Positions 1-8,831 of a DNA stretch of 64,000 nucleotides are shown here, piece by piece. Under the pieces are notes generated by a model. It saw nothing but the letters and a program-made list of their open reading frames with translations, searched no databases and was not told the DNA's origin. Position 1 is the first letter of the stretch. Each line of letters opens with the position of its first letter. Location of the stretch: contig NZ_JABBFQ010000001.1 of NCBI RefSeq assembly GCF_018494055.1, forward strand, positions 62,001-126,000, written 5' to 3'. This DNA is from Rosenbergiella epipactidis (lineage in GTDB: Bacteria > Pseudomonadota > Gammaproteobacteria > Enterobacterales > Enterobacteriaceae). Made by a program: the position numbers and the translations under genes.

Positions 1-1
1 A

Positions 2-2212
2 ATACGCGGTAAATCCCGTAAGCAACGCGAGCGTTTGCAAGATGCACCAACCCGTAACGCTGAAGAGAAATGGCGGGTTGTTGGTACGATTCGTCGCTAT
101 ATCCTGTTGCTGCTTACCTTAGCGCAGACCATTGTTGCTACCTGGTACATGAAAACCATCCTGCCTTATCAAGGTTGGACCCTAATTGATCCGACGCAAC
201 TGTTCACACCGGACTGGAAGCAGGCGGTATTGCAAATCCTTCCTTATGTGCTGCAGACAGGAATTCTCTTCCTCTTTGCCATTTTGTTCTGCTGGGTCTC
301 CGCCGGGTTTTGGACCGCGCTAATGGGCTTCTTACAGCTGCTGATCGGTAAAGATAAATACAGTATCTCTTACGGTACGGTGGGCGATGAGCCGCTGAAT
401 CCCGAGAACCGTACTGCATTGATCATGCCTATCTGTAACGAAGATGTGCAACGGGTATTCGCCGGTTTACGTGCGACCTGGGAATCGGTAGTACGCAGCG
501 GTAATAGCGAACACTTCGACGTTTATATTCTGAGCGACAGTTACGATGCCGATATCGCGATTGCCGAGCAAAAAGCGTGGATGGAACTGGTCCGTGATGT
601 GGGCGGAGCAGGGCAAATTTTCTATCGCCGTCGCCGTCGTCGTGTGAAGCGTAAAAGCGGTAATATCGACGACTTCTGCCGCCGCTGGGGCCAAAACTAC
701 GCCTATATGGTGGTGTTGGATGCCGACAGTGTGATGAGTGGTGAATGTCTCTCTGGCCTGGTGCGGATGATGGAAGCTAACCCTAATGCAGGGATTATCC
801 AATCATCTCCGAAGGCTTCGGGGATGGATACGCTGTACGCACGTTGTCAACAATTTGCTACCCGCGTCTATGGACCGCTCTTTACAGCGGGGCTGCACTT
901 TTGGCAGCTCGGCGAATCTCACTACTGGGGCCACAATGCGATTATTCGGGTTAAGCCGTTTATCGAGCATTGTGCCTTAGCCCCGCTACCAGGTGAAGGA
1001 TCGTTTGCCGGTTCAATTATGTCGCATGACTTCGTTGAAGCCGCACTAATGCGTCGTGCGGGTTGGGGCGTGTGGATTGCCTATGACTTGCCTGGTTCTT
1101 ATGAAGAGCTGCCACCGAACCTGTTGGACGAACTAAAGCGTGACCGCCGCTGGTGTCATGGTAACTTGATGAACTTCCGTCTGTTTATGGTGAAGGGGAT
1201 GCACCCAGTTCACCGTGCGGTCTTCCTAACGGGCGTGATGTCTTATCTGTCTGCACCGCTGTGGTTTATGTTCTTGGCGTTGTCGACGGCGCTACAGGTC
1301 GTTCACTCCTTAGTGGAGCCGACCTACTTTTTACAACCGCGTCAGCTCTATCCGGTGTGGCCGCATTGGCGTCCAGAATTAGCGATTGCGCTGTTCTCTA
1401 CCACCTTAGTGTTACTCTTCTTACCGAAGATGCTGAGTGTGTTATTGGTTTGGTGTAAAGGTGCGAAGCCGTATGGCGGATTTGTTCGAGTGTTTATCTC
1501 GCTGATACTGGAAATGCTGTTCTCGGTTCTGTTAGCGCCGGTCAGAATGTTGTTCCATACCTTATTTGTAGTAAGCGCCTTCTTGGGCTTAAAAGCGGTA
1601 TGGGATTCCCCGCAGCGTGACGATGACTCGACGCCGTGGAGCGAAGCCTTCCGTCGTCATGGTTCTCAGATGTTGTTAGGGATTGTCTGGGCGGCAGGCA
1701 TGGGCTATCTGGATCTTAACTTCCTGTGGTGGTTAGCACCAATTGTAGGCTCGCTGATTCTTTCTCCAATTGTGTCGGTTATCTCAAGCCGTGCAACCGT
1801 TGGCTTAGCCTCACGCCGCGCGAAACTGTTCTTAATTCCTGAAGAGTTTGAGACACCACAAGAGCTGATTGATACGGATAACTACGTGCTGCTTAACCGC
1901 CAACGCGTCTTAGAGAATGGCTTTATGCACGCGCTGTTCCATCCGTCCTTCAATGCGTTAGCCACTGCGCTGGCGACGGCGCGTCACCTACAAAGTGATC
2001 TGCTGGAACATGCGCGTGAGCGCCAGATCGACCAACTGTTGAGTGAATCGCCAGAAAAAAGCAGTGCCAATCAGCGCTTGCTGGCCATCAGCGATCCGGT
2101 GGTGTTAGCGCGATTACACAGCCGCTTGTGGCAGCAGCAGGATAAATATCGCCAATGGCACGACAGTTATGCCAAAGTCGAATTTAACCCTAACGCTTTA
2201 CAAGTTAACTGA
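2..2212 (+). CDS. opgH: Glucans biosynthesis glucosyltransferase H (5' truncated by window edge)
   Basis: Inner-membrane processive GT2 glucosyltransferase that builds the beta-1,2 backbone of osmoregulated periplasmic glucans from UDP-glucose; also called mdoH. The reading frame is open to the first base, so the N-terminus is missing: 736 residues are present against about 847 in E. coli. Visible are the membrane pairs near the start, an Arg-rich stretch before the catalytic core, the VVLDADS metal-binding aspartates, the acceptor-side DFVEA and the RDRRW motif, followed by a block of C-terminal transmembrane helices. The partner opgG should lie just upstream, outside the window. A strong terminator follows. 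The identification is secure. Confidence 0.97.
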   Translation: MRGKSRKQRERLQDAPTRNAEEKWRVVGTIRRYILLLLTLAQTIVATWYMKTILPYQGWTLIDPTQLFTPDWKQAVLQILPYVLQTGILFLFAILFCWVSAGFWTALMGFLQLLIGKDKYSISYGTVGDEPLNPENRTALIMPICNEDVQRVFAGLRATWESVVRSGNSEHFDVYILSDSYDADIAIAEQKAWMELVRDVGGAGQIFYRRRRRRVKRKSGNIDDFCRRWGQNYAYMVVLDADSVMSGECLSGLVRMMEANPNAGIIQSSPKASGMDTLYARCQQFATRVYGPLFTAGLHFWQLGESHYWGHNAIIRVKPFIEHCALAPLPGEGSFAGSIMSHDFVEAALMRRAGWGVWIAYDLPGSYEELPPNLLDELKRDRRWCHGNLMNFRLFMVKGMHPVHRAVFLTGVMSYLSAPLWFMFLALSTALQVVHSLVEPTYFLQPRQLYPVWPHWRPELAIALFSTTLVLLFLPKMLSVLLVWCKGAKPYGGFVRVFISLILEMLFSVLLAPVRMLFHTLFVVSAFLGLKAVWDSPQRDDDSTPWSEAFRRHGSQMLLGIVWAAGMGYLDLNFLWWLAPIVGSLILSPIVSVISSRATVGLASRRAKLFLIPEEFETPQELIDTDNYVLLNRQRVLENGFMHALFHPSFNALATALATARHLQSDLLEHARERQIDQLLSESPEKSSANQRLLAISDPVVLARLHSRLWQQQDKYRQWHDSYAKVEFNPNALQVN

Positions 2213-2216
2213 TAAG

Positions 2217-2240
2217 AAGGCGGCGTAAGCCGCCTTTTTT
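2217..2240 (+). terminator. Rho-independent terminator of opgH
   Basis: Perfect 8-bp stem AAGGCGGC/GCCGCCTT with a GTAA tetraloop, running into six T residues, starting 4 bases after the opgH stop codon. Confidence 0.92.
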
Positions 2241-2257
2241 AATGGGTTTACACTGTT

Positions 2258-2488
2258 ATGATAAAAAGACTTTGTATTGTGCTGTCGATTGTCATGCTCA
2301 CGGGTTGCGGCAGTATTATCAGTCGAAGTGTCGCGGGGCAGGGAGCGGGGCATCAGTATTACCCCGGGGTGCAGTGGGATTTGCGCCAAGGCTATTGGCG
2401 CTTTTTGACCATTCTTGATCTACCGCTTTCGTTAATTGTTGACACCTTTATGTTACCCATTGATGCCAAGCACGGTGATTATCCGTAA
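2258..2488 (+). CDS. yceK: YceK family small lipoprotein (DUF1375)
   Basis: A 76-residue lipoprotein of unknown function. The N-terminal signal ends in the lipobox LTGC (Cys17), and the mature part carries the family signature GSIISR, the YYPGVQWD block and LPIDAKHG near the end. It aligns along its whole length with E. coli YceK, which also sits directly after mdoH. It ends immediately before the stop codon of the convergent msyB, with no spacer. The function is not known. Confidence 0.92.
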   Translation: MIKRLCIVLSIVMLTGCGSIISRSVAGQGAGHQYYPGVQWDLRQGYWRFLTILDLPLSLIVDTFMLPIDAKHGDYP

Positions 2489-2884
2489 TTACCAGCGCTC
2501 AGAGTCGCTGTTGTCATCGCTCCACTCTTCGGCAGCGGCTCTACCTTCCTCGGTATCGGTGGGTGGCGCAAGTTGAAACTCACCCTCGTCCCATTCGTGC
2601 AGCGTATTCTCTGGTTGCCACTCGGCTAAAATCTCGTCTTCATCAAACTCGTTATCCCAGATCGCTTGAGCGGCTTCATCGAAGTAAAGCGGCAGACATT
2701 CGCTGGGGGCTTCTTCTTGGTCGGCAAACTCCGCCTGCCACATGGTGTCACCGTCTTGCATCACATATTTTTGTAATGAAAACTGGCTTACCGAGGCGCT
2801 TAACTCGTCCACCTCAGGGTGATCGGCCAGGAAAGTCTCTTTTGCAACGCTGATTGCTTCGTCTAAGGTGGTGAATAAATCCAT
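2489..2884 (-). CDS. msyB: Acidic protein MsyB
   Basis: A 131-residue, very acidic cytosolic protein (long Asp/Glu runs, C-terminus DNSDSERW). In E. coli msyB is a multicopy suppressor of secY/secA defects, but its mechanism is unknown. The conserved TLDEAI start, the QKYVMQDGDTMWQ block and the NTLHEWDEGEFQL block match the family. The start at 2884 is chosen because it has a GAGGT ribosome-binding site and fits the family N-terminus; an upstream in-frame start at 2929 would add 15 unrelated residues. In E. coli the next genes are mdtG and lpxL, which are absent here. Confidence 0.9.
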   Translation of the reverse strand: MDLFTTLDEAISVAKETFLADHPEVDELSASVSQFSLQKYVMQDGDTMWQAEFADQEEAPSECLPLYFDEAAQAIWDNEFDEDEILAEWQPENTLHEWDEGEFQLAPPTDTEEGRAAAEEWSDDNSDSERW

Positions 2885-3069
2885 TGTCGTAACCTCAATC
2901 ACTGTGGGAATAGATGAAGCATAGAACATATTTTTCAGCCTGAGGGACCACAGCAGATTTTTATTACTTTTCAGTTTTTCCTGAATGAAGTGCGGATAGG
3001 CTCTTGGGATGCGTGGGGCTATCGGGTATCATAGGCGCCTTTTCAATCCCCCTAAACAGGACGAACACC

Positions 3070-4128
3070 ATGCCAGTGTTACATAACCTTGTCTCGAATA
3101 AAGAATTAAAACAGCGTTTAATGGAGGAGACCGAGCCGCGTACCACGGTCTCGTTCTATAAGTATTTCACCATCGATGATCCGCAGGCGTTTCGCGACCG
3201 GCTTTATCAAGCATTCCTCAACCTAAAAGTGTTTGGCCGTGTCTATATCGCGGCGGAAGGGATTAACGCACAGATCAGTGTCCCTGCTAGCCGATTTGAG
3301 GCAATGAAGCAGCAAATTTTCGACTTCGATCCTGCGCTAAATGGCTTACGGATGAATATCGCCCTGGATGATGACGGGAAGTCCTTTTGGGTATTACGGA
3401 TGAAGGTTCGTGAACGTATCGTGGCGGACGGTATTGACGATCCCAGTTTCGATGCCAGTGATGTCGGTGCTTACCTGAAGGCCGATGAGGTCAACGCTAT
3501 GCTTGACGACCCCGAGGCTGTCTTTGTCGATATGCGTAACCACTATGAGTTCGAGGTGGGCCATTTCGACAATGCGATGGAAATCCCCGCTGATACGTTC
3601 CGCGATCAATTGCCGATGGCCGTCGAGATGCTGGCAGAGCAAAAAGAGAAGAAGATCGTCATGTATTGCACCGGTGGTATCCGTTGCGAGAAAGCGAGTG
3701 CGTACATGAAACACCAAGGCTTCGATAATATTTATCATATCGAGGGCGGGATTATTGAATATACCCGTAAAGCACGTGAGCAAGGACTACCGGTTCGTTT
3801 TAAAGGCAAAAACTTCGTCTTTGATGAGCGGATGGGCGAGCGTATCTCCGATGATGTCTTAGCCCATTGTCACCAGTGCGGGGCCTCTTGCGACACCCAC
3901 GTCAATTGCCTGAACGATGGTTGCCATCTTCTGTTTATTCAGTGTGATGACTGCGCAGTGAAATACCGTGGCTGTTGTAGCCCTGAATGCTTGGAAGAGT
4001 CAGCGTTGACCCCCGAAGAGCAACGCCAGCGCCGTGCAGGCCGTGAAACCAGTAATAAAATCTTCAATAAGTCGCGAGGATTATTACGGATGACCCTGCC
4101 AACGCCAATCAATAAAAACGACGCCTAA
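3070..4128 (+). CDS. trhO: tRNA uridine(34) hydroxylase TrhO (YceA, rhodanese-type)
   Basis: Oxygen-dependent enzyme forming 5-hydroxyuridine at tRNA position 34. The 352-residue protein has an N-terminal ferredoxin-like domain, a central rhodanese domain with active-site Cys200 in the MYCTGGIRC loop, and a C-terminal Cys-rich region (about residues 275-320, several CxxC pairs) that probably binds metal. The ATG at 3070 follows an AGGA site and matches the E. coli start MPVLHN. An upstream in-frame ATG at 3004 lies outside family homology. lpxL, the usual divergent neighbour in E. coli, is missing. Confidence 0.96.
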   Translation: MPVLHNLVSNKELKQRLMEETEPRTTVSFYKYFTIDDPQAFRDRLYQAFLNLKVFGRVYIAAEGINAQISVPASRFEAMKQQIFDFDPALNGLRMNIALDDDGKSFWVLRMKVRERIVADGIDDPSFDASDVGAYLKADEVNAMLDDPEAVFVDMRNHYEFEVGHFDNAMEIPADTFRDQLPMAVEMLAEQKEKKIVMYCTGGIRCEKASAYMKHQGFDNIYHIEGGIIEYTRKAREQGLPVRFKGKNFVFDERMGERISDDVLAHCHQCGASCDTHVNCLNDGCHLLFIQCDDCAVKYRGCCSPECLEESALTPEEQRQRRAGRETSNKIFNKSRGLLRMTLPTPINKNDA

Positions 4129-4133
4129 GGGTT

Positions 4134-4158
4134 GCCCCTGCTGAGCAGGGGCTGTTTA
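4134..4158 (+). terminator. Probable terminator after trhO
   Basis: GCCCCTGC/GCAGGGGC 8-bp stem with a 3-base loop, followed by TGTTT, 5 bases after the trhO stop and between convergent genes. The T tract is short. Confidence 0.6.
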
Positions 4159-4171
4159 CGTGGGACGATTA

Positions 4172-5860
4172 CTAAAATTGCAGGGCGGCCGTTAGGTCGC
4201 CCATTTTTTGATGGCCGTGTACCATCAATGCGTGATCGCGTGCGGTTAAGCCGTTCAGTAACGGTAGGTCGTGTACGCGACTAATAAACCGCAAGATCGA
4301 TCCGGTATCGTATTGCGTATTGTCCACATGTCCGCGCCGTGCAAAAGGGGAAATCACCAATGCTGGAATGCGTGAACCGGGTCCCCATCTATCACCTTTC
4401 GGGGGAGCGACAGGATCCCACCAGCCACCATTTTCATCAAAAGTGATCACCACTACCGTATTTTTCCACTGCGGACTGCGTTGTAATTGGTCAATAATAT
4501 GCGCAATATGACGGTCCCCGGCTTCGACATCGGAGTAACCGGCATGCATATTCAGGTTACCTTGCGGTTTATAGAAGGTGACGGGCGGTAATTTACCGGC
4601 TTGTACATCGGCGAGAAAATGGTTAGTCGCTGGGGAGTCCCCCAATCCGCCATCACGTAAGTGTTGCTTTCTGGCAGCCGGATGGCTCGGGCCAAGGTTT
4701 TCAAAATAGTTAAACGGTTGATGATGGAGCTGGAAATCAGGACGAGGAGGGAAATCCGTGCTGTCTTTCTGGTCGTCAATCGCAAATTGCCAGCCACCGG
4801 CATACCATGCCCAATCAATGCCTTTTTCCGTGAGCTTATCGCCAATATGCGCGTGCTTTTGTGCGGGCAGTACATTGGCCTTACTGGCATCGGCGTAATC
4901 GGGACGCTGCGGATCGCGGCTGGCAGAGGGCCAGTGCGGCGGTTGCATCGTGTTTACGGCGTAGCCATCAGGGGTAATTTGACTCGGCCCGAATTTCGGG
5001 ATACCGGTTAAGGCGCTGGCGGGCGAGTCAGCCAGTGGTTTTAACCGTGTGTCTGTGGGATCATCGCTCATCAACTCAGCGATTAAGCCTTTGGCAGGGG
5101 ACGTCTTAACCTCTGGGTAGAAAGGGGCTTGCGCGCAGGCCAGATATTGGTGATTAAGGAAGGATCCGCCGAATGCACCTTGGAAAAAGTTATCACAGAG
5201 CGTGTATTCACGCGCCAGCTGCCATAAGCGCATATTGTAGGCGCTGTCGGCATAGTAGCCCATGGTGAGGGCGCCAGAATCGGCCCAAGCGACAAAGCGG
5301 TCATTTTTACCGCCGTTAATCTGCATCTGATTTTGGTAGAACACATGCCATAAATCGCGGGTGATTACCCCCTGTGGCAGTGCTTCGTGATCATCACCCT
5401 GCAAGGCGAAAGGTTTATTGGGTAGATTGGTCAGATACTCCGCCTGTTGATCGATTTGGTAACGCTTATGATTGACGACTTGAGGATCCGGTACCATCCC
5501 TTTCCAAATTGGCGGTAGATGCGGTAATGGCGATCCATCTCGATCAACTTGACGCGTTGACTGTTCACTCAGTTGATTTAACGGTTGCTGACTGCCAGGG
5601 AAATTGGCAAACAGATTATTAAAGCTGCGGTTCTCCGCATAAATCACCACGATATTTTTCACGTGCTCGCGCAACAGTTCCGTCTGTCTTGGCGCGGAAT
5701 AATCATTTAGCGGGCGTGCGGCAGCGGTTTTACCTTGGCCAGCGTTGGCGCCACTGAGGGGCAGTAAAGTGGAGCTAACTCCAAGAGCGGATGCGCCCGC
5801 CAGTAGCCGACGACGTTGTGGATTTTCAGGAGTGGAGGCGTTTTTATTCTTCGACTTCAT
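4172..5860 (-). CDS. Tat-exported AcpA-type acid phosphatase / phospholipase C family phosphoesterase
   Basis: A 562-residue periplasmic phosphoesterase of the family containing Francisella/Burkholderia AcpA acid phosphatases and bacterial phospholipases C. The N-terminus has a twin-arginine signal (QRRRLLAG, residues 15-22) with likely cleavage after ANA40. Family motifs are the metal/nucleophile segment IYAENRSF (73-80, Glu76-Asn77) and the C-terminal FDENGGWWD, followed by PGSRIPALVISPFAR. ATG at 5860 is preferred; a TTG seven codons upstream is possible. It is monocistronic and convergent with trhO. E. coli has no gene here. The substrate (phosphomonoester or phospholipid) cannot be told from sequence. 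Confidence 0.85.
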   Translation of the reverse strand: MKSKNKNASTPENPQRRRLLAGASALGVSSTLLPLSGANAGQGKTAAARPLNDYSAPRQTELLREHVKNIVVIYAENRSFNNLFANFPGSQQPLNQLSEQSTRQVDRDGSPLPHLPPIWKGMVPDPQVVNHKRYQIDQQAEYLTNLPNKPFALQGDDHEALPQGVITRDLWHVFYQNQMQINGGKNDRFVAWADSGALTMGYYADSAYNMRLWQLAREYTLCDNFFQGAFGGSFLNHQYLACAQAPFYPEVKTSPAKGLIAELMSDDPTDTRLKPLADSPASALTGIPKFGPSQITPDGYAVNTMQPPHWPSASRDPQRPDYADASKANVLPAQKHAHIGDKLTEKGIDWAWYAGGWQFAIDDQKDSTDFPPRPDFQLHHQPFNYFENLGPSHPAARKQHLRDGGLGDSPATNHFLADVQAGKLPPVTFYKPQGNLNMHAGYSDVEAGDRHIAHIIDQLQRSPQWKNTVVVITFDENGGWWDPVAPPKGDRWGPGSRIPALVISPFARRGHVDNTQYDTGSILRFISRVHDLPLLNGLTARDHALMVHGHQKMGDLTAALQF

Positions 5861-5889
5861 GCGATGCCCTTGTTCTAACAAGAAAAGTT

Positions 5890-5922
5890 AGCGTCACGAT
5901 ACGGATTGATCGTGACGCTTTT
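5890..5922. terminator. Hairpin terminator between solA and the phosphatase gene
   Basis: An 11-bp perfect inverted repeat, AGCGTCACGAT (5890-5900) and ATCGTGACGCT (5909-5919), with an 8-base loop. T residues follow directly on the plus strand and, after AA, on the minus strand. Since solA is transcribed leftwards into it, it most likely ends solA transcripts. Confidence 0.65.
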
Positions 5923-5942
5923 ATGACAAGCACTCAGGGGAA

Positions 5943-7064
5943 TTAACTTTTTGCGAAGCGGCTTAAGCGGAAAGGAGAGATGACTGTTTCTATATCATTG
6001 CCCAGAGCGAACTGACTCGCGATTTCGCCCAGTGCCGGGGCGCATTTAAACCCATGGCCACTTAAGCCACTGATCACCAACCCGGTTTTATCCTCTCCAA
6101 GGTAGTCGATAATGAAGTGACCATCTGGCGAGTTATCGTAGCTGCAGGCTTGACCGAATAGGCACGCGCTCTGACCCGGTAAAAATTGCTTTAGGAAGCT
6201 GAAGCATTCGCTGCCATCGGATGGAGAGTGACCAAAGGGCAGGCACTCCGTAGCATCATTAAGCGGTTGGCCGCCATCATGCCGCGCCACTTTCAGCTGA
6301 TCATCCTCAGCAGGAAAACCGTAATATTGGCTGCCATCGGTTAACTGAGCGGTGAACGCTGGAAAGTGAGTATGGTGGCTAAAGCGGCCATCGGATTGAA
6401 ACCAGGCCATAACCTTGCGTACAGGGGTAATCGGTAATTCTGGCAGTAGCTTTTTCGCCCAACTGCCGGCCGTCACGATAATTTTTCGTGCGGTGTAGTC
6501 ACCGTCGGCGGTGGTCACGCGATAGAGATCATCATAGTGGCTTATCGACTCTACCGGGCAATTAAACAGCTGTGCGCAGCCTTGCTCTTGCGCGAGGCGG
6601 ATCCATTGTTCAACCGCTTTTTCGCAGTAAAGGTACCCAGCGTCTTTATCGATTACGCCGTGGTATTCCGCTGGGATAACGAAGGTTTCCCAGCGTTGCA
6701 TAATTTCTTCGGCGCTGAGCGCTTCGACATCGATTGACCAGGTCTTAGCACTGTCAAGTAATTGTGGAATGAGCGGGCTATCGATGGGGGCGAGAGAAAG
6801 TACGCCACTGCGTCGAAAAAGCGTGGTCGCGGCAGTTTTTTCTAACGCCTCCCACAGTACCTTACTGCGTTGAAGTAGCGGTACATACTGGTCACCTTCG
6901 GCATAGGCATAACGGATTAAACGCGTCTTGCCATGGTGTGAGCCTTGCTGGTGGGGAGGGTGGTGGGCATCGATCATTAAGACGTTGAGGTTGTTAATGG
7001 TCGCGTAGCAGCCCGCTGCAGCGCCGACTGACCCGCTTCCGACAATAATGACATCGTAAATCAT
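5943..7064 (-). CDS. solA: N-methyl-L-tryptophan oxidase
   Basis: FAD enzyme of the monomeric sarcosine oxidase family that oxidatively demethylates N-methyl-L-tryptophan, releasing formaldehyde and H2O2. 373 residues against 372 in E. coli. The dinucleotide-binding GSGSVG (9-14), the GKTRLIRYAYAEG segment and Cys307 in QACSYDNSPDG, the site of covalent FAD attachment in this family, are all present. It lies downstream of bssS in the same direction, but a strong terminator separates them. The physiological substrate in the cell is uncertain. Confidence 0.93.
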   Translation of the reverse strand: MIYDVIIVGSGSVGAAAGCYATINNLNVLMIDAHHPPHQQGSHHGKTRLIRYAYAEGDQYVPLLQRSKVLWEALEKTAATTLFRRSGVLSLAPIDSPLIPQLLDSAKTWSIDVEALSAEEIMQRWETFVIPAEYHGVIDKDAGYLYCEKAVEQWIRLAQEQGCAQLFNCPVESISHYDDLYRVTTADGDYTARKIIVTAGSWAKKLLPELPITPVRKVMAWFQSDGRFSHHTHFPAFTAQLTDGSQYYGFPAEDDQLKVARHDGGQPLNDATECLPFGHSPSDGSECFSFLKQFLPGQSACLFGQACSYDNSPDGHFIIDYLGEDKTGLVISGLSGHGFKCAPALGEIASQFALGNDIETVISPFRLSRFAKS

Positions 7065-7117
7065 TGCATTGCTCCGCTATTTTCTTTGCAGCATAGCAGA
7101 GTCGAGCGGCAGGAGAC

Positions 7118-7142
7118 AAAAAAAGGCACCCTAAGGTGCCTT
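7118..7142 (-). terminator. Rho-independent terminator of bssS
   Basis: Read on the minus strand: AAGGCACC stem, TTAG loop, GGTGCCTT stem, then a run of T (the A run at 7118-7124). It begins 6 bases after the bssS stop codon. Confidence 0.92.
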
Positions 7143-7148
7143 GGATGA

Positions 7149-7400
7149 TTAATGCTTTGCCCTGATTGGCTGGCTCTCTGACTCTTCAATACGGGCAATC
7201 CCCGCTTCGAGTAGAGAAATAAACTGCCTGGCCACATCCGTCGTGATCCAATAAGCTGGACCGATGTCGGCGTTTTCTTCTGTTTGTTGGTCCGAAGAGA
7301 CTGAATGCAGACGAATCATCATCGCATCATAATCTTCTACGGTACTGATATCCCAACCGACTAACGGATGTGTTTGGATCACATTATTTTCTTTATCCAT
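7149..7400 (-). CDS. bssS: Biofilm regulator BssS
   Basis: An 83-residue small cytosolic protein, in E. coli a regulator of biofilm formation affecting indole/AI-2 signalling and motility, with unclear molecular activity. The conserved core IQTHPLVGWDISTVEDYDA and TTDVARQFISLLEAGIA match E. coli BssS. ATG at 7400 is chosen for its GGAGG ribosome-binding site 6 bases upstream. A likely extended -10 (TGCTATACT, 7485-7477) lies about 75 bp before the start. dinI, which separates bssS from pyrC in E. coli, is absent. Confidence 0.93.
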   Translation of the reverse strand: MDKENNVIQTHPLVGWDISTVEDYDAMMIRLHSVSSDQQTEENADIGPAYWITTDVARQFISLLEAGIARIEESESQPIRAKH

Positions 7401-7505
7401 CTTAACCTCCATAATCGTCAAACGTAAGTGAAGACTGAGGTCACAAGTTCCCTGTTTCGTTACACAGGAAGGATAGAGTATAGCATGGATTTTACGGCCT
7501 GCTGA

Positions 7506-8555
7506 TTATTCAGTAACCACCTGCCATTGCAGCGTTTCGCCCGCTAAGAATGGAATAAGCTGTTCATTGCCCATCGCGATCTGTTCAGGTACCGTCCACG
7601 CTTGACGCTGCAAGGTGATGGTTTGCTCGCTGACCGGCAGTCGATAGAAGGTAGGGCCATTAATGGAACAGAACGCTTCAAGATGCTCTAGGGCGCCAAG
7701 CTCGTCGAATACACTGGTATAGGCGGCTAGGGCGGTGGGAGCATTGAAAACACCGGCGCAGCCGCAGCTAGATTCCTTGCGAGACTGCACGTGCGGCGCA
7801 GTATCTGTGCCAAGGAAAAAGCGAGGATGCCCGCTTGAGACCACATCGCGCAGTGCTTGCTGGTGGATGTTGCGCTTCAGAATCGGTAAGCAGTACAGGT
7901 GCGGACGAATCCCACCGCTCAGCATATGGTTACGGTTAAACATCAAGTGTTGTGGGGTCACTGTTGCGGCCAATAGCTCATTGCCTTCTTGCACATACTG
8001 CGCCGCATCACGGGTGGTGATATGTTCCATTACGACACGTAGCGCAGGGTAGCGTTGACGTAGCGGGATTAACACCTGATCGATGAATTGCGCTTCACGG
8101 TCAAAAATATCGACATGGGCATCGGTGACTTCGCCGTGGATTAGCAACGGCATGCCGAGGGCTTCCATACGTTCGAGCACCGCAGCGATATGATCGATGC
8201 TGGTCACGCCATGACTGGAGTTAGTGGTCGCATGGGCCGGATACAGTTTTGCTGCAGTAAAGACGCCCTGCGTAAAGCCCCGTTCAATCTCGTCGGCAGA
8301 CAAGCTATCCGTCAGATAACACGTCATTAAAGGGGTAAAGTGATGATCAGCAGGCAGTGCGGCTAAAATGCGTTGACGATAGTGTTCTGCAGCGTGAACG
8401 GTGGTCACTGGCGGAACCAGATTCGGCATCACAATGGCTCGACCAAAATGCGCACTGGTATAAGGCAGGACAGTGTTCAGCATAGCATCATCACGCAGAT
8501 GGATATGCCAATCATCAGGACGACGAAGGGTAAGCGTGTTTACAGGGGATTTCAT
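7506..8555 (-). CDS. pyrC: Dihydroorotase
   Basis: Class II dihydroorotase, third step of de novo pyrimidine synthesis (N-carbamoyl-L-aspartate to dihydroorotate), cytosolic and binuclear zinc. 349 residues. The zinc ligands are all visible: His17 and His19 (DDWHIHL), the carboxylated lysine Lys103 (AAKLYPA), His140 (HGEV), His178 (MEHIT) and Asp251 (GTDTAPH). The ATG at 8555 follows a GGAG site; the longer frame to 8609 has no homology and overlaps the promoter. The leader has the start-site switching/hairpin layout known for enterobacterial pyrC (separate entry). Confidence 0.97.
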   Translation of the reverse strand: MKSPVNTLTLRRPDDWHIHLRDDAMLNTVLPYTSAHFGRAIVMPNLVPPVTTVHAAEHYRQRILAALPADHHFTPLMTCYLTDSLSADEIERGFTQGVFTAAKLYPAHATTNSSHGVTSIDHIAAVLERMEALGMPLLIHGEVTDAHVDIFDREAQFIDQVLIPLRQRYPALRVVMEHITTRDAAQYVQEGNELLAATVTPQHLMFNRNHMLSGGIRPHLYCLPILKRNIHQQALRDVVSSGHPRFFLGTDTAPHVQSRKESSCGCAGVFNAPTALAAYTSVFDELGALEHLEAFCSINGPTFYRLPVSEQTITLQRQAWTVPEQIAMGNEQLIPFLAGETLQWQVVTE

Positions 8556-8563
8556 CAGCAAGG

Positions 8564-8614
8564 CTCCGGCTAAAGTGTCAACGATTTGGGCGTTCAGGCC
8601 GGGCACCAAGGATA
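8564..8614 (-). promoter_or_regulatory. pyrC promoter and pyrimidine-responsive leader hairpin
   Basis: On the minus strand, -10 TATCCT (8614-8609) is followed 7 bases later by a CCCGG start region (8603-8599). CCGGC (8602-8598) can pair with GCCGG (8570-8566), which overlaps the GGAG ribosome-binding site (8567-8564). In E. coli and Salmonella, CTP-rich cells start pyrC at C and make the hairpin-forming longer RNA, while CTP-poor cells start at a downstream G and escape it. The arrangement seen fits that mechanism, with only 5 bp of perfect pairing. Confidence 0.65.
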
Positions 8615-8734
8615 ATGGGCAGCGCTACAGATTGCACCCTTTTTTTTAAAAATACGCGGAGTCAACAATCTCTAGCTGCGAAAGGCCCGTCGAGGCAGCA
8701 TCTGCCGCGGCATAAAAATAGTCCCCGATGGGTC

Positions 8735-8767
8735 AAAGCAGTGGACCACTAGGCCGCCCACTGCTTT
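8735..8767. repeat. 10-bp perfect inverted repeat in pyrC upstream region
   Basis: AAAGCAGTGG (8735-8744) and CCACTGCTTT (8758-8767) with a 13-base loop, 65 bases beyond the alcohol dehydrogenase stop. It could end that gene's transcript, although no T run follows on the minus strand, or form part of a structured RNA. Smaller hairpins flank it (GGCAG/CTGCC at 8694-8706 and CAGTG/CACTG at 8780-8795). Confidence 0.5.
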
Positions 8768-8831
8768 ACCTGCGCCCATCAGTGAGGCAGCACTGCATGA
8801 TAGGTGAGTAAAAGGCTCGACCTAAGACGGC

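Noticed and set aside
467-802. 111-codon ORF antisense to opgH
   Set aside because: Lies wholly within the conserved glycosyltransferase frame and has no family resemblance or ribosome-binding site.
4661-5011. 116-codon plus-strand ORF inside the phosphatase gene
   Set aside because: The minus-strand frame has clear family motifs and a Tat signal; the antisense frame is a shadow.
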